DNA of 64,000 nucleotides, taken from Kribbella sp. VKM Ac-2568. Lineage in GTDB: Bacteria; Actinomycetota; Actinomycetes; Propionibacteriales; Kribbellaceae. The notes beneath the pieces are model-generated. The model did not search any database. It was given only the letters and a program-made list of their open reading frames with translations, and had not been told where the DNA came from. Positions within the stretch are counted from its first letter, which is position 1. Each line of letters starts with the position of its first letter. The translations under genes and the position numbers were made by a program. The stretch covers positions 124,001 to 188,000 of the forward strand of contig NZ_SLVF01000003.1 in assembly GCF_004345365.1 (NCBI RefSeq). The letters run 5' to 3'. Positions 41,750 to 50,275 of the stretch are shown here, one piece after another.

Positions 41750-43923
41750 ACCCCCAGCAATCGCGCCACGACGGGTAAGACGGATGCTGCCAGCAACGAA
41801 TCCAGTTCGTTGTCATCAGCAACCACCATGGCGGCCGGATCAGCTAGGGCGCGGGCTCGGTCTCCGATCGACCGGCGCTCCGGCGAGGCGAAGGTCCCGA
41901 AGGTACGCCGGAGCAGCGGCAACGCCTCCAGGAACGCGTCGTCGGGGATCGCGGTCAGCCAGGAGTCCACCAACGCCAGCAGGCGTTCGTCGTGCACCAG
42001 CAACAGGCCACCACCGGCCAGGAATCCCTCGACATAGCCGGCGGCATCGGCGGTCGGAGTACCAGGAGAGAGCGCCCGGCCCAACCGGAGCGCGACCTCG
42101 GCAGCATCCAGTCGCGAGGTGTCGAGCATCAACCGGGTCAGCCGTCCGGCGATCAACGGCGGAACGGACGACCGCCCGCTCAGTCCTTCCAGCGTCGCCA
42201 ACCACTCGAGGCGGACGGCCTCATCGAGCAAGGCGGTCGCATCCTGCACCCCGTCGATCAGTTCGAGCACCGACGCCGCGGCCTCGGGATCCAACCCGTG
42301 CACGGTCCGCCCGAGCCCGGCGCACACCCGGGAGACCATCCGGCCGGCGACCAACCCCAGTCCTTCGGTAGAGCTTCCACGCACGTCGCCATACCGAGCG
42401 GATCGCGCCAACGCGGGCAGCGCCGCCATCAGGTGACCGACATCGGCATCCTTCGCCGCCCTGGTGTCGACGCCCTGCAGCAGAGCCGGCAACGCCTCGG
42501 CCAGGTCAGCGAGCAGCGACCGCTCCAGCGCAGACGTCACCTCGGCCAACGTCGACGACTCGTCGGCGACGCGCAGCATCACCGTCGTCGCAGCACCGAG
42601 CACGGTTGTCCCATGGGCGCCGGCGGCCACGAGATCGACCTCCAGACCGGGATCCCAGCTGAGCGTCCAGGTCTCCCGGAACGTGCCCTGGTTGCGCCGT
42701 TCGTCCGCGGTCGGCACGCCCCAGTCGATGCCGAGAATCCGTAACCGGTGCAGCAACCTCGACTTCTCCAGGTCGTTCGGCTTCCGCAGGTCGAGCTCCA
42801 CCACGCGTTCGGCGGCGTCCCGCTTCAATCGCAACCGCCTGGCCTGCGCGGCAAGGTCCGCCGCCACCGGCGCTTGCGGAGTATCACCCGGTACTGCGCC
42901 GAGCAACTCGCCCACCACAGCCTCACGAGTGACCAGGTCGAGCAGGACGTCGTTGCCGCCGCACATCACCGCCCGGGTGGCCTCCGTGACCTCGCTCAAC
43001 CCGGCGAGTGGTCGCTCCCGCAGAGCAGCCAGGGTTTCCGCCAACCGGACCGCCTCGATCACGTGAGCACTCGACACCGGGAGGTCCTCGGCCCGCAGTA
43101 CGCGCGCGACCTTGCCGAGCCAGCGCGCGGTGATCTGGTCGGGCGCCGTGAACAGATGGTGGTACCAGCCGGGCGAGGTGACGCCGGCGCCGTACCCGCT
43201 GGCGCTCGCGAGCCGGCCGTGCGTCCACGGCACCCAGGTGCAGGCGACCTTGCGCTTGGGCAGTCCCTTGAGAATGCGCGCGTCATGAGTTGCCGGGGGC
43301 AACGGTGCTTGCAGAGCGGGCACATGCCAGGCGCCGCACACCACGGCGATCCGCTCGAACCCCTCCCGCAGTGCCTTGCGCAGAACCGTGCGCATGTAGG
43401 CCTCGCGCTGCGCCTCGCGACCGGTCGCCGTCTCGTCCCGGCGCAGCTCCCCCATCGCCTCCGCGATCACCGTGAACGGCTCAGCCCCGTCGCGCCGATG
43501 CTCGATCACGTCGTCCCACCAGCGCTCGGGATCGTCGTACCCACCGGCCGCGGCCAGCGTCGCCAGCGGATCCGCCGACAGCCCCCGCCGCTCCGAGCGA
43601 TCCAGGCTGCCGAACTGGTACGCCGCCGGCAGATCGCAGAACCGCACCGGTACTCCGGCCGCCAGCGCGTGCCGGATCGCCTGCCATTCGGGGCTGAACA
43701 CCGCGAACGGCCAGAAGGCGGCGCGGGTCGAATCGTCCACCGCATAAGCGAGCAGCGCCACCGGCGGCACCATCTCCTCCGACGCTGCGAGCTCCACCAC
43801 CTTGTCGGCCTCGGGCGGTCCCTCGATCAGTACGACGTCAGGCTGCAACTCCGTCAGGGCAGCCGCCAGCGCCCGGGCCGAACCCGGTCCGTGGTGCCTG
43901 ATCCCGAAGAGGTGAACGGTCAT
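41746..43923 (-). CDS. DUF5682 family protein, possible TraB/TIKI-like enzyme
   Basis: The 725-aa protein starts at ATG 43923. The N-terminus HLFGIRHHGPGSARAL (4-19), VVLIEGPPEAD (30-40) and VVCGAWHVPAL (near 200) follow the GxxH, E-G/L-x and GaxH pattern of TraB/ChaN/TIKI/erythromycin-esterase-like folds. It therefore could be a metal-dependent hydrolase (inference). The remainder, about 450 residues, is helical and unassigned. It overlaps the MoxR gene by four bases upstream and the vWA gene by four downstream. It is the largest component and the best candidate effector of the operon. Confidence 0.85.
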   Translation of the reverse strand: MTVHLFGIRHHGPGSARALAAALTELQPDVVLIEGPPEADKVVELAASEEMVPPVALLAYAVDDSTRAAFWPFAVFSPEWQAIRHALAAGVPVRFCDLPAAYQFGSLDRSERRGLSADPLATLAAAGGYDDPERWWDDVIEHRRDGAEPFTVIAEAMGELRRDETATGREAQREAYMRTVLRKALREGFERIAVVCGAWHVPALQAPLPPATHDARILKGLPKRKVACTWVPWTHGRLASASGYGAGVTSPGWYHHLFTAPDQITARWLGKVARVLRAEDLPVSSAHVIEAVRLAETLAALRERPLAGLSEVTEATRAVMCGGNDVLLDLVTREAVVGELLGAVPGDTPQAPVAADLAAQARRLRLKRDAAERVVELDLRKPNDLEKSRLLHRLRILGIDWGVPTADERRNQGTFRETWTLSWDPGLEVDLVAAGAHGTTVLGAATTVMLRVADESSTLAEVTSALERSLLADLAEALPALLQGVDTRAAKDADVGHLMAALPALARSARYGDVRGSSTEGLGLVAGRMVSRVCAGLGRTVHGLDPEAAASVLELIDGVQDATALLDEAVRLEWLATLEGLSGRSSVPPLIAGRLTRLMLDTSRLDAAEVALRLGRALSPGTPTADAAGYVEGFLAGGGLLLVHDERLLALVDSWLTAIPDDAFLEALPLLRRTFGTFASPERRSIGDRARALADPAAMVVADDNELDSLLAASVLPVVARLLGV

Positions 43924-45008
43924 CCGGTGATGTCCCTGCAGGCCCGGTAGAAGTCGGCCCAGCCGTCGCGCTCGCGGACCACCGTCTCCAGGTACTCCGA
44001 CCAGACCACGCGATCCGCCGAGGGATCCTTGACCACGGCTCCGAGGATGCCGCCTGCCACGTCGTTCGAGCGCAGTACGCCGTCGCCGAAGTGCGCGGCG
44101 AGGGCGAGACCGCCGGTCACCACGCTGATCGCCTCCGCGGTGGACAACGTGCCGGACGGCGACTTCACCGCGGTCCGGCCATCCTCGGTCCGCCCGGCGC
44201 GGAGCTCGCGGAACACCGTGACCACGCGGCGGATCTCGTCCAGCGCGTCGTCCTGCCGCGGCAGTTCGAGCGACGACCCGAGCTGCGCGACCCGGCGCGA
44301 CACGATCTCCACCTCGTCCTCGGCAGAGTCCGGCAACGGCAGCACCACGGTGTTGAAGCGACGCCGGAGCGCGCTCGACAGTTCGTTCACACCCTTGTCG
44401 CGGTCATTGCTGGTGGCAATGACATTGAATCCCTTGCGGGCCTGGACCTCCGTGCCCAGCTCGGAGATCGGCAGCGCCTTCTCGGACAGGATCGTGATCA
44501 GCGCGTCCTGGACGTCGGACGGCATCCGGGTCAGCTCCTCGATCCGGGCGATCTTCGCGTCCGCCATCGCCCGGAACACCGGACTCGGCACCAGCGCCGC
44601 CTCACTGGGACCCTGGGCTATCAACTGCGCGTAGTTCCAGCCGTAGCGAATCGCCTCCTCGGCGGTGCCCGCGGTCCCCTGCACCAGCAAGGTGGAATCC
44701 CCGCTGATGGCCGCCGCGAGGTGCTCGCTGACCCACGTCTTCGCAGTACCCGGTACACCGAGCAGCAGCAGTGCGCGATCCGTCGCCAACGTCGCGACGG
44801 CGACCTCCACGAGGCGCCGCGGTCCCACGTACTTCGGCGTGATCTCCATGTCTCCCGCCTTGCCACCCAGGAGATACGTCACCACCGCGGCCGGGGACAT
44901 CCGCCAGGCAGGCGGCCGCGGCCGGTCGTCCGCGGCGATCAGCGCGGCCAGCTCCGCCGCGTACTCGTCCTCGGCATGCGGGCGCAGGACTGCAGGGCTC
45001 ACGGTCAT
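43920..45008 (-). CDS. MoxR-type AAA+ ATPase
   Basis: The 362-aa ATPase starts at ATG 45008, overlapping the DUF5691 stop (ATGA). Walker A is GVPGTAKTW (about 82-90). The Walker B-equivalent segment is AKIARIEELTRMPSDVQDAL, sensor 1 is VIATSNDRDKGVNELS, and the arginine finger region is SSALRRRFN. MoxR ATPases remodel or load metal and cofactors into partner proteins together with a vWA protein, here two genes downstream. Confidence 0.92.
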   Translation of the reverse strand: MTVSPAVLRPHAEDEYAAELAALIAADDRPRPPAWRMSPAAVVTYLLGGKAGDMEITPKYVGPRRLVEVAVATLATDRALLLLGVPGTAKTWVSEHLAAAISGDSTLLVQGTAGTAEEAIRYGWNYAQLIAQGPSEAALVPSPVFRAMADAKIARIEELTRMPSDVQDALITILSEKALPISELGTEVQARKGFNVIATSNDRDKGVNELSSALRRRFNTVVLPLPDSAEDEVEIVSRRVAQLGSSLELPRQDDALDEIRRVVTVFRELRAGRTEDGRTAVKSPSGTLSTAEAISVVTGGLALAAHFGDGVLRSNDVAGGILGAVVKDPSADRVVWSEYLETVVRERDGWADFYRACRDITG

Positions 45009-46405
45009 GACAGCTCCTCGTACATCTCACGACGGAAGATCAGGGTCTCGACAAGGCGCCGCCGCCAGGTGTCTTCGTCACCGGTCGGCTCACGAGTGAT
45101 CGGATGGTTCAGCACGTCGGCCGGTACCGCGCGCGCGGCGATGCTCGCCAGCCGGGCCCAACTGCGGGCCGGCCCCACCTTCGCCAGGTGGTCGAGGACG
45201 AAGATCGCCAGCGGCGCCGGCCACGGCACAGGCAGTCCGCCGACCAGGTCCGCGAGGTCGATCCTTGCCCGCAGCAACTCGATGGCGGACACCCACTCCT
45301 GCGGTGGCAGGATCCGCAGCAGCTCGGCGGTCCGGTTGTCCGTCGCGGCGTTCGTGGTGAGCAAGGCGCGCGCCCAGTCGGCTGATCGCTCGCGCACGGC
45401 CGCCTCCGCCCAGGCGATCTGAAGGACCTCCGGGGCACACCCCTCGACCGGCATCCCGAGCTGCTCGAGCTTGGAGGCGGACAACGGCGCGGCGGCAAGG
45501 ATCTGCCGGAACCACCAGGCCCGTTTGCCAAGCCCTTCATGCGGTTGCGGGTCGATTCCGTCACGCAACATCGACGGGTCCACCTTGGTCGGCAAGCTGA
45601 CCGCGATGACCCCCTGGCTGACCGTCAAGTGGGACCACACCCGCTGCGCCATGCGCTCGCCGTACTGCGAACCGGGGATCCGCGCAAGTAGCGTCGCCGC
45701 GGCCCGGCGTACCTCCTTCGAGCGGTCGTCGAGGGCGGCCTCGCAGAACTCCTCGTCGGCCGGCGACAACTGCTCTGCCAGCAGCCCGAGGAAGTCCAGC
45801 CGGGTAGCCGCGGGTTCGGTCGGCCAGACCTCCTGGAGCGCCTCGAGCGCAGCAGCGGGATCGCGGCGACGCAACGAGCGCAACCAGCTCCGCCGCTGCA
45901 GGGCGTTGCCATGCGTCCAGATCGCGATAGCGTTGCCCTCGACAACCGCATCGTGCAGGAATCGCCAATCTGGGTTCAGATCCGCGAGCCAGCTCGCCCG
46001 CCGCCCGGCCGCCGCGATCACCAACGGCCGGTACTCCGCGCGGTTGCGCGCGTAGTCGGCCAGTGCGGGAAGCTGCTCGGGCGGGACACCCCAACCTCGC
46101 TCGTTTGCCGCACGCAACCACTCACCGAGTGCGGCGGTCTGGAAACCGGTGAGCATCGCGGCGAGTCTGCGGATCGCCACGGGTCTGGGGAGGGGACGGT
46201 CTTCCCCCACCGCAGGCTCGAGCGGCGTGAGGCCTTCGAGCGGCGTGCGGCCGGCTCTCTTGTAGAGGGTCGCCAGCGCGGCGGCATCGAGTAGCCCACC
46301 TTCGCCCAACTGCTCCTGGATCTTCTCCGGCAACTCCTCGAACCGCGGCGGCCGCCGCTCGGTCCCGAGCAACGCCGAACTGACCAAGCCATCCCAGCCC
46401 CTCAT
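45005..46405 (-). CDS. DUF5691 family protein
   Basis: The 466-aa protein starts at ATG 46405 (MRGWDGLVSSALLGTERR). It is helical throughout, with segments such as DRSKEVRRAAATLLARIP that look like HEAT-type repeats, suggesting a scaffold. No catalytic motif is visible. The DUF name is given from overall recognition with its neighbours. It overlaps both flanking genes by four bases, and could bind the MoxR ring or a substrate. Confidence 0.8.
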   Translation of the reverse strand: MRGWDGLVSSALLGTERRPPRFEELPEKIQEQLGEGGLLDAAALATLYKRAGRTPLEGLTPLEPAVGEDRPLPRPVAIRRLAAMLTGFQTAALGEWLRAANERGWGVPPEQLPALADYARNRAEYRPLVIAAAGRRASWLADLNPDWRFLHDAVVEGNAIAIWTHGNALQRRSWLRSLRRRDPAAALEALQEVWPTEPAATRLDFLGLLAEQLSPADEEFCEAALDDRSKEVRRAAATLLARIPGSQYGERMAQRVWSHLTVSQGVIAVSLPTKVDPSMLRDGIDPQPHEGLGKRAWWFRQILAAAPLSASKLEQLGMPVEGCAPEVLQIAWAEAAVRERSADWARALLTTNAATDNRTAELLRILPPQEWVSAIELLRARIDLADLVGGLPVPWPAPLAIFVLDHLAKVGPARSWARLASIAARAVPADVLNHPITREPTGDEDTWRRRLVETLIFRREMYEELS

Positions 46406-47712
46406 GACAGGATCACCGGCCGATCGCCGTCCCAGCACGTCATCGGCTTGAACCCGGCGCGGTTCCACTCGCCGGCCACCGTCACCGGATCACCAGCCGA
46501 GACCGCGAGCAGCTTCCACAGATCCACCCCCGGCAGAACCTCCAGCGCGTCACCCGCCTGGTCCACGAGCGCCCAGTTCTCGCCGTTCTTCGCCGGACGC
46601 ACAGCTGCCAGGACGAGTGGCCAGCGCTCGTTCCACGGATCCGCCGCCAGCGACTCGACGTACGACGCCAGCGCCTGCTTCGCGTTCAGGCCACCCGGCC
46701 TCGGGGACGGCAGGCGGGGTGCCGTCTGAGTGAGAAGTGCCCGCATCGGCAGTGCGCCCGGGTAGAACGACAGCACGCCGGGGACGAGCTCGCCCGGTCG
46801 GGCCGGAAGGGGATCCAGTTGCCGCCCGGCCGGCGCGAAGTTGAGGATCAGCGCGAGCCTGCCGGTGGTGACCCCGCGCAACCACAAGCGCCGTACGGTC
46901 AGGCGGTCGTCCGGCTCGATCACCCGGCCGAGGACGAGCCAGTCGTCCTCGACCTTCTCCCCTTCGGCGAGTACCCGGGCGGTCTCGACGGTCCAGCCGA
47001 TCCTCGACTGCACAGTGTCGGCCAAGGTGGGTGGCAGCTCGCCGAGCCTGCCGTGGGCGGACACCACCAGGTGGATGAGGGACAGCTCCTCCAGCAGTTC
47101 GCCGGGCCAGCCGTGGCCGCGCCCGACCACCCCGGCGGCTCGGCGTACGGCTCCTGCCACGCCAGGCGCCTGCGCATCGACCATGCGCGCAGCCAGCCGG
47201 CTCAGCTCGGAGTACCCACGCTGCTCGAATCCGCTCAGCCCTCGGTGTACTTGGTCGTCCAGCCAGCTCTGCAGCTCGGACATGCCCGCGGAGACCCGAT
47301 CAGCTCGCCGGGATGCCCGCTGCTGGGCCGCCAACGGATCGGCGACCTCACCCGGCTTCTTCTCAGCCCGCTCCGCGGACCGCTCGGACCGATCGGCTCG
47401 CTCGGCCAGCCAGCTGGACACCCAGTCAGGCTCTTCAGCCGGCCGTACCTCGCCAGTCGCCCACAGCAACAGCAAACCAAGAGCGTGCTTGCAGGGAAAC
47501 TTCCGACTGGGACACGAGCACTTGAAAGCAGGGCCGGCCAGTTCCACCACCGTCTGATACGGCTGCTTCCCGCTCCCCTGGCACAACCCCCAGACCGCCT
47601 GCGCCGAAGCCCCGGCCCCAGCCCACTTGGCGCCCCGAGCCTGCCCCTCCCCAGCCTTGACGGAAGCAGCATCGGGCGCCAGCCCCAACACCCGCTCCAG
47701 TTCCCAAGCCAC
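46402..47712 (-). CDS. SWIM zinc-finger protein
   Basis: The 436-aa protein is the first gene of the five-gene operon. The SWIM finger FKCSCPSRKFPCKH (Cys65, Cys67, Cys74, His76; CxCx6CxH) is complete and would bind DNA or protein. The central region (about 95-135) is charged and coiled-coil-like (SERSAERAEKKPGEVAD). The rest is not recognised. It is followed by DUF5691 with a four-base overlap. A substrate-recognition or nucleic-acid-binding role for the ATPase system is inferred. Confidence 0.87.
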   Translation of the reverse strand: MAWELERVLGLAPDAASVKAGEGQARGAKWAGAGASAQAVWGLCQGSGKQPYQTVVELAGPAFKCSCPSRKFPCKHALGLLLLWATGEVRPAEEPDWVSSWLAERADRSERSAERAEKKPGEVADPLAAQQRASRRADRVSAGMSELQSWLDDQVHRGLSGFEQRGYSELSRLAARMVDAQAPGVAGAVRRAAGVVGRGHGWPGELLEELSLIHLVVSAHGRLGELPPTLADTVQSRIGWTVETARVLAEGEKVEDDWLVLGRVIEPDDRLTVRRLWLRGVTTGRLALILNFAPAGRQLDPLPARPGELVPGVLSFYPGALPMRALLTQTAPRLPSPRPGGLNAKQALASYVESLAADPWNERWPLVLAAVRPAKNGENWALVDQAGDALEVLPGVDLWKLLAVSAGDPVTVAGEWNRAGFKPMTCWDGDRPVILS

Positions 47713-47769
47713 CCCGAGAGCATGCCACCTGTCGCCGACAGCTCAACTCCCGAGCCGGTCGCTAGTGCC

Positions 47770-47912
47770 CTACTCCTCGACTGCATCGAGTTCGGCGAGC
47801 GCCGGCGGATCGCGCCTTCCTCCGCACGAGCGGTCGCCAGCAGTTCGTCGGCCTCGGCCTTCGCCACCTCGCGCAGGTGGTCCCGCCGTGCGCTGACTCG
47901 CGCTATTCGCAT
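47770..47912 (-). pseudogene. Possible frameshifted remnant of a small regulator-like gene
   Basis: From ATG 47912 the frame reads MRIARVSARRDHLREVAK, then AEADELLATARAEEGAIRR. A one-base shift there would give ALAELDAVEE and a TAG at 47770. Both parts look coding, but the joined product is only ~46 aa. No family was recognised. It is divergent from the flavoenzyme gene and its start lies in the inverted repeat. Confidence 0.3.
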
Positions 47913-47922
47913 TCGCAATAGC
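47902..47922. promoter_or_regulatory. Inverted repeat immediately before the flavoenzyme start
   Basis: GCTATT (47902-47907) and AATAGC (47917-47922) flank CGCATTCGC and end directly at ATG 47923. It looks like an operator that would block expression of the flavoenzyme; the repressor is not known. Confidence 0.5.
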
Positions 47923-49335
47923 ATGTATGTGATGACTTTCAATGATTCGTCCCTGCCGCCGGTCCTGCCGGAGGATGCCGCGTCCCTCGTGGCCGCGGTG
48001 ACGGGTTCGGTTCTGCTGCCGGGCGACGCCGGATACGACGACGAACGCGCCGTTTTCAACCTGAATCACGACCTGGTACCCGCGGTGATCGTGGTGGCGG
48101 AGAGCACGGCCGATGTCCGGGCCGCCGTCGCCTTCGCGGCAGGGCAGTACCGGCCGGTCCTGGTGAAGACCACCGGCCACCAGATGGTCGGCCCCGCGCA
48201 CGGCGCCGTCGTCATCGCGACCCACCGGATGAATGACGTGGCCATCGACGCGGTCGGCCGCACGGCCCGGGTCGGCGCCGGAGCGAGATGGGCAGAGGTC
48301 GTCAAGAAGGCTGCCGAGGCTGGGCTGGCTCCGCTGAACGGGTCGAATCCCACGGTGGGAGTCTCCGGTTACACCCTGGGCGGCGGGCTCAGCCCGACCC
48401 TCGGCCGCTCCCACGGCTACGCCGCCGACCATGTCCGCTCGCTTGACGTGGTGACCGCGGACGGCGAACTGCGCCATGTCAACGCGCAGTCCGAACCCGA
48501 CCTGTTCTGGGCGCTGCGCGGCGGCAAGGGCAACTTCGGCGTGGTCACCGCGCTTGAATTCGACCTGTTCCCGGTGCCCCGCCTCTACGGCGGCGGCATC
48601 TACTTCCCCGGTGAGCGTACGGCCGACGTGCTGCGCGCCTGGACCGCCTGGCACCCGGGCACGCCGGAGACCATGATCTCGTCGTTCGCCGTACTGCGGC
48701 TACGAGCGCTGCCCCAACTGCCCGAGTCCCTGCACGGGGAGTTCGTGGTGCACCTGCGGATCGCCTACAACGGCACGGCCGCGGACGGCGAGCGTATGGT
48801 GGCGCCGCTTCGGGCGGTAGCTCCGGCACTCCTGGACACCGTGGCGGACATGCCGTACACGAAGGTCGCGTCGATCCACAACGAGTCGACCGAACCAGTG
48901 CCCTACTACGAACGGAGCATCATGCTACGGGAGTTCCCCGCAGATGCACTGGACAAGCTGGTGGAACTCGCCGGCCCGGACTCCGCAAACACCCTGACGA
49001 TGGTTGAACTGCGTGCCCTGGGCGGGGCGTGGGACCGGGAGCCGGCGGTGCCCAACGCCGTGGCGACCAGGGGTCTGCCGTACGTCCTGCTGGGCGTCGC
49101 GGGCGGTCCGGTGTCGGAGGAACAGCAACTCAAGGAGTCGGTCGCGGTGCTGCTCGACGGTATGGAGCCCTGGCGGGGCGACCGACGGCTGGTGAACAAC
49201 CTCGCGCCGGACGAGGCAGCCGACGCCGCCGCGATCTACGGCCCAGAGCGCTACAAGCGCCTGGCGGCCGTCAAGAAGACCTACGACCCGACGAACATGT
49301 TCCGGATCAACCACAACGTGGCGCCGGCCGCCTGA
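47923..49335 (+). CDS. FAD-binding oxidoreductase, berberine-bridge-enzyme-like
   Basis: The 470-aa protein starts at ATG 47923 or 47932 (MTFNDSSLPP). The PCMH-type FAD domain has VLVKTTGHQMVG (a His in the covalent-flavin position), NPTVGVSGYTLGGGLSPTLGRSHGYAADHV, and WALRGGKGNFGVVTALEFDL. The C-terminal KKTYDPTNMFRINHNV is the BBE signature. It oxidises an alcohol, amine or sugar with O2. The second covalent-flavin residue, Cys, was not seen: the usual position holds Leu/Ser, so single covalent attachment is likely. Substrate unknown. Confidence 0.9.
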   Translation: MYVMTFNDSSLPPVLPEDAASLVAAVTGSVLLPGDAGYDDERAVFNLNHDLVPAVIVVAESTADVRAAVAFAAGQYRPVLVKTTGHQMVGPAHGAVVIATHRMNDVAIDAVGRTARVGAGARWAEVVKKAAEAGLAPLNGSNPTVGVSGYTLGGGLSPTLGRSHGYAADHVRSLDVVTADGELRHVNAQSEPDLFWALRGGKGNFGVVTALEFDLFPVPRLYGGGIYFPGERTADVLRAWTAWHPGTPETMISSFAVLRLRALPQLPESLHGEFVVHLRIAYNGTAADGERMVAPLRAVAPALLDTVADMPYTKVASIHNESTEPVPYYERSIMLREFPADALDKLVELAGPDSANTLTMVELRALGGAWDREPAVPNAVATRGLPYVLLGVAGGPVSEEQQLKESVAVLLDGMEPWRGDRRLVNNLAPDEAADAAAIYGPERYKRLAAVKKTYDPTNMFRINHNVAPAA

Positions 49336-49483
49336 GCGGACACTGGCAGCCGGGCAGAGCCGGACGTGATCGTTTCGTCGATCATCGAGTGCGTCCTTTC
49401 TCAGCCCCCACTGACGTTCCTCACCGTAGGGACGGAGGATGACAATTCGCTGACTCAGCGCGAGGATCGCGCGCGGTATCCCT

Positions 49484-50176
49484 TCAGGACGGGAGTTTCC
49501 GGGTCTCGATCAGCCGCTGGGCGACGTCGCGGAGCTTGATGTTGTTGTCCTGCGAGTAGCGGCGCAGGACCGCGAACGCCTGGTCGCCGTCGATGCCGAA
49601 GCGCTCCATCAGGATGCCCTGGGCCTGGCCGATCAGCTTGCGCGCGTCGATCGCGTGCCACAGCGAGGCTTCCTGGCGCGCGTTCGACAACGCCACCGAG
49701 GCGTGCCGGGCGAGGATGTGCGCGACCGCGTCGTCGTCCGCGTCGAACGCGTGAGGCTCCGTGTTGAACAGTTGCAGCACACCCAGCGTCGAGCCGCTGG
49801 TATGTAGCCGGACGGTAAGCACACTCCGCAGACCGAGCGCCGCGGCCTTCGGACCCCAGACCGGCCAGCGATCGTCGCTCTCGGTGTCGGCGATCACGAC
49901 GGTGTCGCGGTTCGCGAGCACAGCAAGCGAAGGGCCCTCGCCGCAGTCGAGCTGGAGCTGGTCGGACTGTTCGACGAGCGGATCGGTGACGGCGATGGTT
50001 TCGAAGTGCCGCCCGCGCTGCGCCAGGGCCACGCCCGCATGGGTGCAGCTGACCGCTTGCAACGCGAACTGGACGACCGCCTCGACGGTCTCGGTGAGAC
50101 CCGTCTCCTCGTGCAGCTCGACCGCCAGCCGGGCGAAGACGTCCGCGACGTCCGCTCCGTCATCACTCACGTCCAC
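49484..50176 (-). CDS. GAF and ANTAR domain transcription antitermination regulator
   Basis: The 230-aa protein is given from GTG 50176 because AGAGG lies seven bases upstream; ATG 50197 would add seven residues. GAF domain: LDCGEGPSLAVL and WPVWGPKAAALGLRSVLTV. ANTAR domain: LIGQAQGILMERFGIDGDQAF and LRDVAQRLIETR. It has the same architecture as the protein at 14346-15050. It probably relieves termination in target mRNAs on a GAF signal. Confidence 0.88.
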   Translation of the reverse strand: MDVSDDGADVADVFARLAVELHEETGLTETVEAVVQFALQAVSCTHAGVALAQRGRHFETIAVTDPLVEQSDQLQLDCGEGPSLAVLANRDTVVIADTESDDRWPVWGPKAAALGLRSVLTVRLHTSGSTLGVLQLFNTEPHAFDADDDAVAHILARHASVALSNARQEASLWHAIDARKLIGQAQGILMERFGIDGDQAFAVLRRYSQDNNIKLRDVAQRLIETRKLPS

Positions 50177-50275
50177 CAAGCCACCTCTCGTCCGCATCGC
50201 TTCTGCAGGCAGGCTGACCGCCGCTTCCGATTATGGTCGCTCAGCCCGTGGCTTTCACGTCAACTCGTTGCGCTC

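Noticed and set aside
45130..46294. Plus-strand frames opposite the DUF5691 gene
   Set aside because: Basic, low-complexity translations with no motif; the minus frame has the coding signature and overlaps both neighbours correctly.
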